Positions 1 through 10,143 of a DNA stretch of 64,000 nucleotides are shown piece after piece. The notes beneath the pieces were generated by a model, which searched no databases, was not told the origin of the DNA, and saw nothing but the letters and a program-made list of their open reading frames with translations. The stretch comes from Acetobacteraceae bacterium (lineage in GTDB: Bacteria > Pseudomonadota > Alphaproteobacteria > Acetobacterales > Acetobacteraceae): NCBI GenBank assembly GCA_031291725.1, contig JARLIM010000033.1, positions 114,492-178,491 on the forward strand, in the 5' to 3' direction. Each line of letters starts with the position of its first letter. The first letter of the stretch is position 1. The translations under genes were made by a program, and so were the position numbers.

Positions 1-1
1 G

Positions 2-922
2 GAGGTTCAGGTGGATGGGCCGTGGTTCGACATCGGCGCGCTGCTCTCGCATGATGGCGTGCAGATGATCTGCCCCGAACTGGCACTCGACCCACGCCGC
101 GACGTTGCACTGGCGCAGCAGGAGGCGACGCGGCTGTCCCTGGCCACCGCCGCGCGACGGTTGCGGCGCGTGCCTGGGCAAGCCTTGCTGTTTGCCACCA
201 ACGGCCATCTGGGCTTCGGCCATTGGCTGGTCGATTTCCTGCCGAAACTGTATTTATGCGATCAGGCAGGCATCGATCTGTCGAAAATCAAAGTGCTGCT
301 GCCCAGCAACATGGGCGATTTCGGCCTGCAATTCCTGCGCATCTTCGGCTTCAGCGAGTGGCAAATCCTGCGCTACAATCCAGACAGCGAGGTTCTGGTG
401 GTGCAGGAACTGGTCATCCCCACGCTGATGCGTTGGGGCGGGCGCACCGCTCCGGGATTTTTCGATGCCGTCCAGTTCCTGCACGGCCTGATCGACCGCC
501 ACAACCAACTGCCCGACATGCCCGGATTGGACCGCGTGTTTGTCAAACGTGTCCAGCCACCCGGCTATAAGCCGGTCCATAACCGCGATGCGGTGGAACA
601 GATTGTTCTCCAGGCCGGCCTGAAGCCGTTTCTGCCGGAACGTCATTCGGTGCTGGAGCAGATCGCCGTCTTCCGCCGGGCGCGTTACATGTTCGGCGAA
701 TATGGCTCCACCTTGCACACCGCCATGTTCAGCCGTCCCGGTGCCGTGGTTGGCTGCATCCATCAGCCGCTGCCCGTCACGTTCGACGCCCTGCAATCCG
801 GCATCAGCGAGCGAATGCACCTCATCACCGGCTACATCTTCGCCCAGGCCGATGACACTGGCGATATCGTTGTCGATCCGGCGGAGGTGACGCGGTGTCT
901 GGCAACCTTCTTCACGGTTTAA
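2..922 (+). CDS. GT61 (DUF563)-family glycosyltransferase, 5'-truncated by window edge
   Basis: The protein has the HWLVD-FLPK core of the glycosyltransferase 61 family, followed by VFVKR and a C-terminal block FGEYGSTLHTAMF with the E/G/H pattern typical of the nucleotide-sugar site. Family members are usually 350-450 aa, so the N-terminus probably lies outside the window. The reading frame is open to base 2. A GTG at 11 sits 5 nt after GGAGG and could also be a true start, giving 303 aa. No signal peptide or membrane segment is visible. GT61 enzymes transfer sugars onto proteins or surface glycans; the acceptor cannot be told here. Confidence 0.75.
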   Translation, partial: EVQVDGPWFDIGALLSHDGVQMICPELALDPRRDVALAQQEATRLSLATAARRLRRVPGQALLFATNGHLGFGHWLVDFLPKLYLCDQAGIDLSKIKVLLPSNMGDFGLQFLRIFGFSEWQILRYNPDSEVLVVQELVIPTLMRWGGRTAPGFFDAVQFLHGLIDRHNQLPDMPGLDRVFVKRVQPPGYKPVHNRDAVEQIVLQAGLKPFLPERHSVLEQIAVFRRARYMFGEYGSTLHTAMFSRPGAVVGCIHQPLPVTFDALQSGISERMHLITGYIFAQADDTGDIVVDPAEVTRCLATFFTV

Positions 923-943
923 CCAGCTTGGCTGGAGACCATC

Positions 944-1150
944 ATGAAACGCACTCAGGGCTTTGCGGTCACATTCGACCACAGGGGTGAAGAATCGCGG
1001 ATGTTCGTCGTTGATCCGCACGACATCATCCAGGGCCATCACTGGAATGGCGACCTGGACGAAACCGAGGAATTGGCCATCATCGCCGAGACATTCCAAC
1101 GCTACGCCCACACCACCAACCACCTCGTGGTGCCGGTCGAACGCGGATAG
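944..1150 (+). CDS. small hypothetical protein, 68 aa
   Basis: A 68-aa protein follows the glycosyltransferase gene by 21 nt and has a good ribosome site (GGAG about 7 nt before the ATG). It is acidic and soluble, with no membrane segment and no cysteines. It reads as a compact alpha/beta protein with ETEELAIIAETF as a likely helix. The family is not recognised. Its spacing suggests co-transcription with the upstream gene. Confidence rests on the ribosome site and position. Confidence 0.5.
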   Translation: MKRTQGFAVTFDHRGEESRMFVVDPHDIIQGHHWNGDLDETEELAIIAETFQRYAHTTNHLVVPVERG

Positions 1151-1185
1151 ACGCGCAACGGATGTCGGGTTGCACCAACCTCCCC

Positions 1186-1218
1186 CCGTCATTGCGGCAT
1201 GTCGTGCCGCAGGGACGG
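1186..1218. repeat. dispersed CGTCATTGCG palindrome, copy 1
   Basis: The left arm CCGTCATTGCGGCA and right arm TGCCGCAGGGACGG pair at 12 of 14 positions around a short loop. It lies between the 3' ends of the 68-aa gene and the thiolase gene, so it may also act as a bidirectional terminator. Related copies occur at 15789, 37363, 57671 and 63910. Confidence 0.55.
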
Positions 1219-1273
1219 AGGGAGGTCGTCAGGTTTCAGCCCTCAATCATAACGCTCTCAGGACGCATCCGTC

Positions 1274-2446
1274 TCAGCGTTCCAGGCACATGGCAACGCC
1301 CATGCCGCCGCCGATGCACAAGGTGGCAAGGCCCTTCTTGGCGTCGCGCTTGCCCATTTCATGCAGCAACGTCACCAGAATACGCGCGCCCGAAGCGCCG
1401 ATCGGATGGCCGATGGCAATCGCACCGCCATTGACGTTGACCTTCGACGTATCCCATTCCAACGTCTTGTTCACCGCACAGGCCTGTGCTGCGAAGGCTT
1501 CGTTGGCTTCCACCAGATCGAGCTGATCGGCCTTCCACCCAGCCCGCTCCAGCGCGCGGCGGCTGGACGGGATCGGGCCGGTGCCCATCACCGAGGGGTC
1601 CACACCGGCAGTGGCGAAGGAGGCGATGCGGGCGAGCGGCACCAGACCGCGACGCGCGGCTTCGGCCGCCGACATCACCACCAGGGCCGCCGCACCATCG
1701 TTCAGGCCGGAGGCGTTGCCCGCCGTCACCGAGCCATCCTTGCTGAAGGCCGGGCGCAGCTTGGCCATGCCTTCGATGGAGGAATCGTGGCGGATGTATT
1801 CGTCCTGATCGACGACCACATCGCCCTTGCGACCCTTCACCGTCACCGCACAGATCTCGTCGGCAAAGCGGCCGGCCTTCTGGGCAGCCGAGGCTTTCTG
1901 CTGTGAGGCGAGCGCGAACAGATCCTGTTGCTCGCGGCTGATCTCATACGCCTTGGCCACGTTCTCGGCCGTGGTGCCCATGTGATAGCCGAAGAAGGCA
2001 TCCCACAGACCGTCACGGATCATCGTGTCGATGAAATTCAGATCGCCCATCTTCTGCCCGGCGCGCAGATAGGCGGCGTGCATCGACATCGACATGCTTT
2101 CCTGGCCACCGGCGATGACGATATTGGCCTCGCCGCCCTTGATCTGCAGCGCCGCCAGACCCACCGCACGCAGGCCGGAGCCGCAGACCTGGTTGATGGT
2201 CAGCGCCGAGGCGGCGTCCGGAATGCCGGCATTGCGGGCAGATTGGCGGGCCGGGTTCTGGCCTTGGCCTGCGGTGAGCACCTGGCCGAACATCACTTCG
2301 TCCACCTCACCGGCCTCGATCTTGGCGCGGCTGATGGCGGCCTGGATGGCGGTGGTGCCAAGCACCGTGGCCGAGACGGAGCCGAACGCCCCGTTAAAGC
2401 TGCCGACTGGCGTACGCGCAGCCGAAACGATCACAACATCCGTCAT
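1274..2446 (-). CDS. phaA: acetyl-CoA C-acetyltransferase (PhaA-type thiolase)
   Basis: This 390-aa type II biosynthetic thiolase condenses two acetyl-CoA to acetoacetyl-CoA in the cytoplasm. The acylated cysteine lies in NQVCGSGLR near residue 89. Other signatures are NEAFAAQ, the [14 protein letters not shown] histidine motif and the second active-site cysteine in TLCIGGGMG. Length matches the family. Its ATG overlaps the TGA of the synthase-like gene upstream (ATGA), so the genes are translationally coupled. With a PHA synthase-like gene and phaR beside it, the job is most likely the first step of polyhydroxybutyrate synthesis. A general acetyl-CoA acetyltransferase role (atoB) cannot be excluded. 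No phaB reductase is present here. Confidence 0.93.
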   Translation of the reverse strand: MTDVVIVSAARTPVGSFNGAFGSVSATVLGTTAIQAAISRAKIEAGEVDEVMFGQVLTAGQGQNPARQSARNAGIPDAASALTINQVCGSGLRAVGLAALQIKGGEANIVIAGGQESMSMSMHAAYLRAGQKMGDLNFIDTMIRDGLWDAFFGYHMGTTAENVAKAYEISREQQDLFALASQQKASAAQKAGRFADEICAVTVKGRKGDVVVDQDEYIRHDSSIEGMAKLRPAFSKDGSVTAGNASGLNDGAAALVVMSAAEAARRGLVPLARIASFATAGVDPSVMGTGPIPSSRRALERAGWKADQLDLVEANEAFAAQACAVNKTLEWDTSKVNVNGGAIAIGHPIGASGARILVTLLHEMGKRDAKKGLATLCIGGGMGVAMCLER

Positions 2447-3564
2447 ACTGGCTTCTCCTTGCGGGTTCCCCTCCGCTGAGGGGGCACCTTAGTTGCTTGT
2501 TGGGTCTTCGAAAAGCGGCGACGCTGCGGCACGGCCAACGCCCATTCGGCCAGCTTGCGCCAAAGCTGCCGTTCCGCCTGCGAACCCGCGATCATGCCCA
2601 CATGCCCGGCTTCCGGCTTGAGCAGCACGCAGCTCGGCAGCCGGGCCGCCAGCGGCAAGCCTGAGGCAATCGGCACAATCCGATCCCGCATCGCCAAGGC
2701 GGCCAGCGTCGGCACCGCGATCTTGCCGGGGGATATCACCTCGCCCTCCACGCGCCATTCTCCGGCCATCGTGTTGTTCTGCCCGAACCAGCCGCCCAGC
2801 GTCTGCCGCGCGATCGGGGCGGCGAGGGGCACGCCGTCATTGAGCCAATCCTCGAACGCCACGAATTGCGCCGCGCGCTCGGTGGTCTGATCGGCCGCGC
2901 CGAAATCGCGGTATTTGTCGCCCACCGCATGCGGATCGGCGATGTTGAACAGCGCCTGCAACGCATCCACCGGCAGCGTGCCGGTGATCTTCATCACCGG
3001 TTCCAGCGATTCCAGATGCTTGGCCATGCTGGACTGATCGCGATCGGTGCCGACATGGAAATCCCACGGCGTGGCCAACAGGGCGAGGGCCGCCACGTTC
3101 TCGGGCTGGCGTTGGGCGGCGGCAAGGGCGAGCAGGCCGCCCATGCAATAGCCGATCAGGCTCACCCGCCCGACATGCTTGATCGCCCGCGCCATCCGCC
3201 CGGCGATGATGGCATCGAGATCGAATGTGCGCGCTTCGGCATCCGGCCATCCCCAATCCAGCAGCAACACCCGCAACCCGCGCTGCGCCAGCGCGCGGGC
3301 GAGCGAGCGGCCTTCGGAGAGGTCGAGAATGGTCGAGCGATTGACCAGGCTGGGCACCAGCATCACCGGCGGCGCCTTGGCCACCGGCACGCCGTCCGGG
3401 ATCGGAAATGCGCGCAGCTCCGTCTCACCCTCCTGCCAGATGGCGGGCGGGTCGATCAGGGTGCGGCGATACGGGTGGCGGCGATAGGCGGCGATGCCGT
3501 GGATCAGCGCCGGATCAGGAAGCAATGGCGGCGGCGGACTTCCCGGCAGGCTTGCGGCGAGCAC
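2443..3564 (-). CDS. phaC: PHA synthase-like alpha/beta hydrolase, class III PhaC type
   Basis: The protein (373 aa from GTG 3564) has an alpha/beta-hydrolase fold whose nucleophile elbow is GYCMGG, with Cys140 instead of Ser. This cysteine is the hallmark of PHA synthases. Asp294 (AMRDRIVP) and His321 (AGHVGM) complete the triad. Length fits class III PhaC (about 355-370 aa), not the roughly 560-aa class I. The frame stays open to an ATG at 3726, but that stretch overlaps the upstream gene, so GTG 3564 or TTG 3525 is more likely. It overlaps phaA by ATGA. It would polymerise 3-hydroxyacyl-CoA on granules, probably with the small upstream protein as partner. Confidence 0.8.
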   Translation of the reverse strand: MLAASLPGSPPPPLLPDPALIHGIAAYRRHPYRRTLIDPPAIWQEGETELRAFPIPDGVPVAKAPPVMLVPSLVNRSTILDLSEGRSLARALAQRGLRVLLLDWGWPDAEARTFDLDAIIAGRMARAIKHVGRVSLIGYCMGGLLALAAAQRQPENVAALALLATPWDFHVGTDRDQSSMAKHLESLEPVMKITGTLPVDALQALFNIADPHAVGDKYRDFGAADQTTERAAQFVAFEDWLNDGVPLAAPIARQTLGGWFGQNNTMAGEWRVEGEVISPGKIAVPTLAALAMRDRIVPIASGLPLAARLPSCVLLKPEAGHVGMIAGSQAERQLWRKLAEWALAVPQRRRFSKTQQATKVPPQRRGTRKEKPV

Positions 3565-3895
3565 GCTTTGCTGGAGCTGGACGATCAAGCTCTGCCAGTC
3601 GGCGTTCGAGCTCGGCCACGCGAAGCCGGAGGCGTTCTGCTTCGCCAGACTCAGCGCCAGATGCAGCAGCAGCGGGCGCGGCCCCCGGCGTGGGGGCGAC
3701 GGGGTTGGGGTGGGGTTGGTGTGCATGCGCCGCCTCGCTCATCATCTTGCCCAATGCCTGCCAAAGATGCGCGGAGGCGGCAAGCATCTCGGTTGCCTCC
3801 CGGTCGCTTGCCAGCCCGGCAAGTTCGGTTTGCCAGATCGTCTGCCAATCCCGCGCCAGCGCCTGGGCGGTGTCTGAGGGGGAGGAAGCGGCCAT
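3515..3895 (-). CDS. small phasin/PhaE-like partner of the PHA synthase
   Basis: This 126-aa protein begins at ATG 3895. It has an N-terminal helical, Trp-containing region (RDWQTIWQTELAGLASDREATE), a Pro/Ala linker, a heptad-like helix ERLRLRVAELERRLAEL that probably forms a coiled coil, and a basic tail rich in Lys, Arg and Ala. Such a layout resembles the helical PhaE subunit or small phasins that accompany class III PHA synthases. Sequence recognition is weak, so the role is inferred mainly from position: first gene of the run leading into the synthase, overlapping its 5' end. The basic Ala/Lys tail could bind DNA, as in PhaM/PhaF-type phasins. Confidence 0.55.
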   Translation of the reverse strand: MAASSPSDTAQALARDWQTIWQTELAGLASDREATEMLAASAHLWQALGKMMSEAAHAHQPHPNPVAPTPGAAPAAAASGAESGEAERLRLRVAELERRLAELDRPAPAKRARRKPAGKSAAAIAS

Positions 3896-3910
3896 GATGC
3901 ATTTCTCCAA

Positions 3911-3967
3911 GCAGGCGCTGCACTGCACCATTGTGAGACCGGCGCAACGTGCTATGCTTAAAGCATA
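3911..3967. promoter_or_regulatory. divergent phaR / PHA-operon control region with palindromes
   Basis: Between the divergent starts at 3895 and 3985 lie GCAG-GCG-CTGC at 3911-3921, a TGC-rich stretch, and a perfect odd palindrome TATGCTTAAAGCATA at 3953-3967, 17 nt before the phaR ATG. PhaR proteins are known to bind TGC-rich sites and to repress themselves and phasin genes. Either element could be an operator; assignment is inference. Confidence 0.4.
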
Positions 3968-3984
3968 TAAGGGACGAGGGCGCG

Positions 3985-4566
3985 ATGTCTGAAGAGGCAA
4001 AATCCCAGGCGGGGGACGCCACCATGACTCCGGTTGTGGTGAAGAAATATGCCAATCGCAGGCTCTACAACACGGAAAGTTCAACCTACATCACACTCGA
4101 CTCCCTGGCGGAGATGGTGCGCGAAGGTCGGGATTTTGTGGTGTACGATGCCAAATCTGGCGAAGACATTACACGCTCGGTGCTCACGCAGATCATTGTG
4201 GAAGAAGAAGGCAAGGGCAGTGCAATGCTGCCGACCGGCTTCTTGCGGCAACTGATCGGTTTCTATGGCAATTCATTGCAGGGCTTGGTTCCGGGTTATT
4301 TGGAACAGGCGATGCAAAGCTTCGCTGGCCAGCAGGAACAGATGCGCACGGCCATGCAGAGCACGATGGGCAATTTCTTCCCGTTCAATGTGGAAGACGT
4401 CAGCCGTCAGAATCTGGCGATGATGGAAACGGCGATGAGCATGTTCAAGCCGTTCATGCCCAACATTCCCGGCCAGCCGACCCACGCCCCGGAGACGGAC
4501 GAAATGTCCAAGCTGCGCGCCGAACTGGCCGCCGCCAAGGCCGAGTTGGCGTCGAAGAAGAAGTGA
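3985..4566 (+). CDS. phaR: polyhydroxyalkanoate synthesis repressor PhaR
   Basis: The N-terminal block VVKKYANRRLYNTESSTYITLDSLAEMVREGRDFVVYDAKSGEDITRSVLTQII is the PHB accumulation regulatory DNA-binding domain. It is written here in part: KKYANRRLYNTE and DAKSGEDITR are the key stretches. It is followed by the PHB_acc region and a Met/Gln-rich helical segment. The chosen ATG at 3985 gives 193 aa and follows GGGACGAGGG; an upstream in-frame ATG at 3949 lacks a ribosome site. PhaR senses nascent PHA and represses phasin and PHA genes. It is divergent from the PHA operon, as expected for a local regulator. Confidence 0.92.
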   Translation: MSEEAKSQAGDATMTPVVVKKYANRRLYNTESSTYITLDSLAEMVREGRDFVVYDAKSGEDITRSVLTQIIVEEEGKGSAMLPTGFLRQLIGFYGNSLQGLVPGYLEQAMQSFAGQQEQMRTAMQSTMGNFFPFNVEDVSRQNLAMMETAMSMFKPFMPNIPGQPTHAPETDEMSKLRAELAAAKAELASKKK

Positions 4567-4587
4567 GCGCGTCGGGCTGTTGAATCA

Positions 4588-6156
4588 TCACGCTCTCAAC
4601 GCCGCCTTCAGCAGCGCCTGTGTGTAAGGGTGCTGCGGCGTTGAGAAGATCGTCTCGGCCTCTCCCGCCTCCACGGCCTCGCCATGGCGCATCACCAGCA
4701 CGCGATGCGCCAGCGCGCGCACCACGGCCAGATCGTGGCTGATGAACAGATAGGCAATGCCGCGCGATTGTTGCAGCCCGCGCAACAGCTCCACAATCTG
4801 CGCCTGCACCGAGCGATCCAGCGCGCTGGTCGGCTCATCGAGCACGATCATTTTCGGCGCCAACACCAACGCCCGCGCAATGGCGATGCGCTGGCGTTGG
4901 CCGCCGGAGAATTCATGCGGATAGCGATGCGCGCTCTCCGGCTCCAGCCCGACATCCTCCAACGCCTGCGCCACCTTGGCGTGGCGTTCGGCATCGCTCA
5001 GGCCCGGCGCATGCACACGCAGCCCCTCGGCGATGATCTCGCCCACATCCATCCGGGGCGACAGGCTGCCGAACGGGTCTTGAAACACTATCTGCGCGCG
5101 TGCCCGCAAGGCTCTGCGGGCGGATTTGGACAGGGTGGCGATGTCCTCGCCCATGAACACCACCCGCCCCTCGGCAGGCTCCAGCGCCAGCAAGGCCAGC
5201 GCGAGGGTGGATTTGCCGGAGCCGCTTTCGCCCACCACGCCCAGCGTCTCGCCCGCGCGCAGTGACAGGCTGACCCCATCGACCGCGCGCACCTCGCCCG
5301 TCTTGCGGCGCATCATGCCCGAGCGCACGGCGAAGACGACGCGCATATTCTCTGCGTGCAGCAGCGTCTGCGCCCCCTCCGGCACCGGCGCAGGGCGGCC
5401 CGAGGGTTCGGAGGCGATCAGCATGCGGGTGTATGCGTGTTGCGGATGCGCGAAGACCTCCGCCACGCGGCCATGTTCGACAATCTCGCCATGCCGCATC
5501 ACGCAGACGCGGTCGGCATGGTGGCGGACGATGTTGAGATCGTGCGAGATCAACAGCATCGCCAAGCCGCGCGCCTGTTTCTGTTCGGCGAGCAGATCCA
5601 GAATCTGCGCCTGGATCGTCACATCCAGCGCCGTGGTCGGTTCGTCGGCGATCAGCAGCGCCGGATCATTGGCCAGGGCCATGGCGATCATCACACGCTG
5701 GCGCTGCCCGCCGGAGAGTTGATGCGGATAGGACTGCGCCCGGCTGGCGGCATCGGCAAAGCCGCATTGTTCCAGCACACCCACCGCCCGCGCGGTCAGA
5801 TCGCCCGACGCGCCATGCAGCCGCATCGCCTCCTCAACCTGTGCGCCCACCCGCATCAGCGGGTTCAGGCTGGTCATCGGCTCCTGGAACACCATCCCCG
5901 CCACCCCGCCGCGCAGGCTGCGCAGCGTGGCGTCCGAGGCGGTGAGCACGTCCTGCCCATCCAACGACACCCGCCCGGTCATCGCCGCCCCCTGCGGCAG
6001 CAGACGGAGCAATGAGAGGGCGGTGAGCGACTTGCCCGAGCCGCTTTCGCCCACCAGCGCCAGCGTCTCGCCGCGATTGAGCTGCAAGCCGACATCGCGC
6101 ACCACGCAGCGATCGCCGATGCGGATGGTCAGCGCGTCGAGTTCAACCAGACTCAC
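4588..6156 (-). CDS. yejF: peptide ABC transporter, fused dual ATPase (YejF-type)
   Basis: The 522-aa protein holds two complete ABC ATPase domains in tandem, each with GESGSGKS Walker A, an LSGGQRQR or FSGGQRQR signature, and a DEPTTALD or DEPTSALD Walker B. This double architecture is that of YejF (529 aa in E. coli). The GTG start at 6156 overlaps the yejE stop (GTGA). An apparent N-terminal extension of the frame is antisense-like noise over yejE. The protein powers import of oligopeptides or microcin-C-like peptides through YejBE at the inner face of the membrane. It is the last gene of the yejABEF operon and converges with phaR. Confidence 0.93.
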   Translation of the reverse strand: MSLVELDALTIRIGDRCVVRDVGLQLNRGETLALVGESGSGKSLTALSLLRLLPQGAAMTGRVSLDGQDVLTASDATLRSLRGGVAGMVFQEPMTSLNPLMRVGAQVEEAMRLHGASGDLTARAVGVLEQCGFADAASRAQSYPHQLSGGQRQRVMIAMALANDPALLIADEPTTALDVTIQAQILDLLAEQKQARGLAMLLISHDLNIVRHHADRVCVMRHGEIVEHGRVAEVFAHPQHAYTRMLIASEPSGRPAPVPEGAQTLLHAENMRVVFAVRSGMMRRKTGEVRAVDGVSLSLRAGETLGVVGESGSGKSTLALALLALEPAEGRVVFMGEDIATLSKSARRALRARAQIVFQDPFGSLSPRMDVGEIIAEGLRVHAPGLSDAERHAKVAQALEDVGLEPESAHRYPHEFSGGQRQRIAIARALVLAPKMIVLDEPTSALDRSVQAQIVELLRGLQQSRGIAYLFISHDLAVVRALAHRVLVMRHGEAVEAGEAETIFSTPQHPYTQALLKAALRA

Positions 6157-7181
6157 GACACGCCCTTCCGTGGGTCGAACGCATCGCGCACCGCCTCCCC
6201 CACAAAGATCAGCAATGTCAGCGTCAGCCCCAGCACCACGAAGGCGGTGATGGCCAGCCACGGCGCTTGCAGATTGTCCTTCCCCTGCGCCACCAACTCG
6301 CCCAGCGAGGGCGAGCCGGGCGGCAGGCCGAAGCCGAGGAAATCCAGGCTCGCCAGGATCGTCACCGAGCCGGAGAGGGTGAAGGGCAGGAAGGTGAGCG
6401 TCGCCACCATCGCGTTGGGCAGAATATGCCGCCACATGATCGACGCGTCCGACACCCCCAACGCCCGCGCCGCGCGGACATATTCCAGATTGCGCCCGCG
6501 CAGAAACTCCGCCCGCACCACGCCGGTCAGCGCCATCCAACTGAACAGCAGCAGGAACAGCAGCAACACCCAAAAGCCGGGCGCGATCACGCTGGACAGG
6601 ATGATCAGCATGTAAAGCTGCGGCATGCCGGACCAGATTTCGATGAATCGTTGGAACAGCAAATCCACCCAACCGCCATAAAATCCCTGCACCGCCCCGG
6701 CCGCGATGCCGATGGCGGACGCGATGATGGTGAGTGTGAAGCCGAACAGCACCGAAATCCGAAAGCCATAAATCGTGCGCGCCAACACATCGCGCGCCTG
6801 ATCATCCGTGCCGAGCGGGTTGCGCCAGGAGGGCGGTGCCGGGGCTGGCACGGGCAGGTCTTTGACCACCGTCTGATACGAATAGGCCAGCGGCGGCCAG
6901 ATCGCCCAGCCATCCTTGTCGATCACCCCCATCAGATCGGGATCGGTGTAATCGGCGTCGGTCGGCAAGGCGTCCGGGTCGAAATCGCTGCCGGCGTAAT
7001 CATGCAGCACCGGGGTGTAGAGATGGCCGTGAAACCAGATCGCCAGCGGGCGGTCATTGGCGAGGAATTCGGCGAACAGGCTGAGGCAGAACAGGGCGGC
7101 GAAAAGCAGGGCGGAGTAATAGCCGCGCCGATTGGCCCGGAATGCGCCAAGCCTGCGCCGTGTGATGGGGGAGAGTGTCAT
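6153..7181 (-). CDS. yejE: peptide ABC transporter permease (YejE-type)
   Basis: This 342-aa inner-membrane permease starts with an N-terminal hydrophobic segment (YYSALLFAALFCLSLFAEF) and a long periplasmic stretch containing LGTDDQARDVLARTIYGFR. Then come the transmembrane bundle and the EAA-type loop (GRNLEYVRAARALGVSDASIMWRHILPN), which docks the ATPase. This is the OppC/DppC family. It starts one base inside the yejB stop (TGATG) and ends in a GTGA overlap with yejF. It forms the channel heterodimer with YejB. Confidence 0.92.
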   Translation of the reverse strand: MTLSPITRRRLGAFRANRRGYYSALLFAALFCLSLFAEFLANDRPLAIWFHGHLYTPVLHDYAGSDFDPDALPTDADYTDPDLMGVIDKDGWAIWPPLAYSYQTVVKDLPVPAPAPPSWRNPLGTDDQARDVLARTIYGFRISVLFGFTLTIIASAIGIAAGAVQGFYGGWVDLLFQRFIEIWSGMPQLYMLIILSSVIAPGFWVLLLFLLLFSWMALTGVVRAEFLRGRNLEYVRAARALGVSDASIMWRHILPNAMVATLTFLPFTLSGSVTILASLDFLGFGLPPGSPSLGELVAQGKDNLQAPWLAITAFVVLGLTLTLLIFVGEAVRDAFDPRKGVS

Positions 7182-8254
7182 CAGCCCTCCCGCGTGCCGA
7201 AATCGATGCGCGGATCGACCAGCGTATACATGAAATCGCCGATGATCTGCAGCACCAGACCGAGCAGAGTGAACATATACAGCGTGCCGAACATCACCGG
7301 ATAATCGCGCTGAATCGCACTCTCGAAGCCCAGCAAGCCCAGCCCATCGAGCGAGAAGACAATCTCCACCAGCAGCGAGGAGGAGAACAAAATCCCGATC
7401 AACGCCGCCGGAAACCCGGCCACGATCAACAGCATCGCGTTGCGGAACACATGGCCATACAGCACCCGCGCCTCACTCGCCCCCTTGGCGCGGGCGGTGG
7501 TGACGTAGTGCTTGCGGATTTCCTCCAGAAAGCAGTTCTTCGTCAGCATGGTCAGCGACGCAAACCCGCCCACCACCAAGGCGAGCGTCGGCAGCACCAT
7601 GTGCCAGGCGTAGTCGGCAATCCGGGCGGGCCAGCTCCATGTCTCCGCGCCGGAGGAGGTCAACCCGCGCAACGGGAACCAGGACAGGAACGAGCCCCCG
7701 GCGAACACCACCACCAGCATGATGGCGAACAGAAAGCCCGGAATCGCATAGCCGATCAGAATCACCGCCGAGGACGCCACATCGAAGCGCGAGCCGTCGC
7801 GCACCGCCTTGAGGATGCCCAGCGGGATCGAGACGAAATAGATCAGCAGCGTGGACCACAGCCCGATGGAGATACTCACCGGCATCTTCTGCGCGATCAG
7901 CTGCAACACCGTCTGATCGCGGAAGAAGGAGCGGCCGAAATCGAAGCGGACATAGCCGGACACCATCTCCTCAAACCGCTCCAGCGGCGGCTTGTCGAAG
8001 CCGAACATCTTCTTGATGTCGGCCACCACATGCGGGTCCAGCCCCCGCGCACCGCGATAGTCACCGCCGCCATTGGAACTCTCACTGCCGCTGCCATTCA
8101 GCCGCGCCATGGTATCGCCATGGCCTTTCATCTCGGCAATCATCTGCTCCACCGGCCCGCCGGGGGCGAACTGGATGACGGCGAAATTGATCGCCAGGAT
8201 GCCGAACAGCGTGGGCACCACCAGCAGCAGGCGGCGGAGGAGGTAGTTCAGCAT
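7181..8254 (-). CDS. yejB: peptide ABC transporter permease (YejB-type)
   Basis: This 357-aa permease of the OppB/DppB family opens with [19 protein letters not shown] and the FAPGGPVEQ motif typical of OppB N-termini. Several membrane helices follow, then a docking loop containing [24 protein letters not shown]. The insert of about 60 aa after GGPVEQ, containing [15 protein letters not shown], is typical of YejB. Start and stop overlap yejA and yejE respectively by TGATG, so the three genes are one transcript. It pairs with YejE to form the peptide channel. Confidence 0.92.
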   Translation of the reverse strand: MLNYLLRRLLLVVPTLFGILAINFAVIQFAPGGPVEQMIAEMKGHGDTMARLNGSGSESSNGGGDYRGARGLDPHVVADIKKMFGFDKPPLERFEEMVSGYVRFDFGRSFFRDQTVLQLIAQKMPVSISIGLWSTLLIYFVSIPLGILKAVRDGSRFDVASSAVILIGYAIPGFLFAIMLVVVFAGGSFLSWFPLRGLTSSGAETWSWPARIADYAWHMVLPTLALVVGGFASLTMLTKNCFLEEIRKHYVTTARAKGASEARVLYGHVFRNAMLLIVAGFPAALIGILFSSSLLVEIVFSLDGLGLLGFESAIQRDYPVMFGTLYMFTLLGLVLQIIGDFMYTLVDPRIDFGTREG

Positions 8255-10143
8255 CAGGGCGCTTTACCACCCCGCGCCGCATCCACCACGGCGGCTTTGG
8301 CCGGGTCGATCCACCAGGAATTCACATCCGTCCCCACCCGCACCTTCTTGTCCGGAATGCCGAAACGGTCCCAGGCGGCGATGTCGAGATGTTCGTAATG
8401 CCATTGCGGCACCACGTAATTGCCCCAGAGCAGCACGCGGTCCAGCGCGCGCACGGCGGTGATCAGCTGCGGGCGGTCCTTGGCCGCCACCACGGCGTCG
8501 ATCAGCCCCTCCACCGCCGGATCGCACACCCCCATCGCATTCACGCTGCCCTCGGCCTTGGCGGCCTTACAGCTCCAATAATCGCGCTGCTCATTGCCAG
8601 GGCTGTCAGACTGCCCAATGGCGACAACGGCCATGTCGTAATCGAAGCTGTCCATCAGCCGCTCATATTGCGCCGGATCGACGGTGCGCACCGACACCTT
8701 CATGCCGAGCTTTTCCAAATTCTGCACATAGGGCAGCGCCACGCGCTCGAAGGTGGGCTGGCCGAGCAGGATTTCAAAGCTGAATTGCTCGCCCTGTGCG
8801 TTGACCAGCTTGCGATCCACCACGCGCCAACCCGCCTGTTCCAACAGCCCAAGCGCCGCCTTCAATTGCGCACGGTTATTGCCGGAGCCATCGGTGATCG
8901 GCAGCGTATAGGGCGTGGTGAACAATTCCGGCGGCAGGCTGGCGCGGTATTTTTCCAGCAGCGCCTTCTCATCGCCCTCCGGCAGACCGGACGCAGCGAA
9001 GCTGGAATTGCTGAAATAGCTCTGCGTGCGGGTGTAGTGGCCGAAGAACAGGTTCTTGTTCATCCACTCGAAATCGAACGCCTGAATCAACGCCGCCCGC
9101 ACCAGACGGTTCTGGAAGATGGCGCGCCGGGTGTTCATGCCGAAGGCCTGCATGCCGGTGGGCAGATGGCGGTCGAAGCTGAGCTTGCGCACCAGCCCCT
9201 TGTCCACCGCCGGAAAATCGTACGCCGTCGCCCAGTTCTTGGCGATGTTCTCCACCCGCCAATCCACTTGCCCCGCCTTGAACGCCTCCAGCGCCACCGT
9301 GCTGTCGCGGTAATATTCGGTGCGGATGCTGTCGAAATTGAACAGGCCGCGCCGGGTGGGCAGGTTCGCGCCCCAGTAATCCTTCACCCGCTCCAGCGTG
9401 ACGGAGCGTCCCATCTCGAAGCTGGCGATGCGATAGGGGCCGGAGCCGAGCGGTGCCTCGGTGAGCGGTTTGCTGAAATCGCGCCCGGCCCACCAATGCT
9501 TGGGCAGCACCGGCAATTGGCCCAGTATCTGCGCCAGTTCGCGGTTTTCGGCGGATTTGAAGTGGAACACCACCCGATGCGGCCCCTCGGCCACCACGCT
9601 GGTCACGTCGCCATAATATTGCCGATAGAGCGGGCGGCCTTGCTTGATCAGTGTCTCGAAGGTCCACACCACATCCTCCGAGGTCAGGGGGTGGCCATCC
9701 TGAAACCGCGCCTCGGGACGCAGATCGAAGGCGACCGAAAGATGATCTGGCGCGACTTCGATGTCCTGCGCCAGATGCGCATATTCCGTCTCCGGCTCAT
9801 CGCCCGATTCCACCGCCAACGTCTCGAACACCATGCCCGCCGCCGCGGCCGGCGTGCCGCGCAGGATGAAGGGGTTGAAGCTGTCGAAACTGCCAATGGC
9901 CGCCAGGGTCACGCTGCCGCCTTTGGGAGCGTCCGGGTTCACATAGGGAAAATACGGAAAATCCGCCGGCAATTCCGGGGCGCCCACCAAGGCGATGCCG
10001 TGGGTTTTGGTTTGGGCGTGGGCCGCACCCGCCAATGCGAGGAGTGCCGCGACGCAGCAGCCCAGCAATCGCACGCCCCGCCGATGGATTCGGGATTGCC
10101 ACGACAACCGCGTCGCCGCGCCATGACGAGAAAAATTCATCAT
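8254..10143 (-). CDS. yejA: periplasmic peptide-binding protein (YejA-type, SBP family 5)
   Basis: This solute-binding protein is 629 aa from ATG 10143 (628 aa from the adjacent ATG 10140). A cleavable signal peptide is visible: [23 protein letters not shown] then QT. The mature part contains the SBP_bac_5 core ([44 protein letters not shown]), and length agrees with YejA (about 600 aa). The first start overlaps the TGA of the upstream phosphatase gene (ATGA). It captures oligopeptides in the periplasm and delivers them to YejBE. Confidence 0.92.
   Translation of the reverse strand: MMNFSRHGAATRLSWQSRIHRRGVRLLGCCVAALLALAGAAHAQTKTHGIALVGAPELPADFPYFPYVNPDAPKGGSVTLAAIGSFDSFNPFILRGTPAAAAGMVFETLAVESGDEPETEYAHLAQDIEVAPDHLSVAFDLRPEARFQDGHPLTSEDVVWTFETLIKQGRPLYRQYYGDVTSVVAEGPHRVVFHFKSAENRELAQILGQLPVLPKHWWAGRDFSKPLTEAPLGSGPYRIASFEMGRSVTLERVKDYWGANLPTRRGLFNFDSIRTEYYRDSTVALEAFKAGQVDWRVENIAKNWATAYDFPAVDKGLVRKLSFDRHLPTGMQAFGMNTRRAIFQNRLVRAALIQAFDFEWMNKNLFFGHYTRTQSYFSNSSFAASGLPEGDEKALLEKYRASLPPELFTTPYTLPITDGSGNNRAQLKAALGLLEQAGWRVVDRKLVNAQGEQFSFEILLGQPTFERVALPYVQNLEKLGMKVSVRTVDPAQYERLMDSFDYDMAVVAIGQSDSPGNEQRDYWSCKAAKAEGSVNAMGVCDPAVEGLIDAVVAAKDRPQLITAVRALDRVLLWGNYVVPQWHYEHLDIAAWDRFGIPDKKVRVGTDVNSWWIDPAKAAVVDAARGGKAP

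Noticed and set aside
4588..6672. Longer yejF reading from base 6672
   Set aside because: The added 172 residues are out of frame over yejE and show no homology. The GTG at 6156 overlaps the yejE stop exactly (GTGA).
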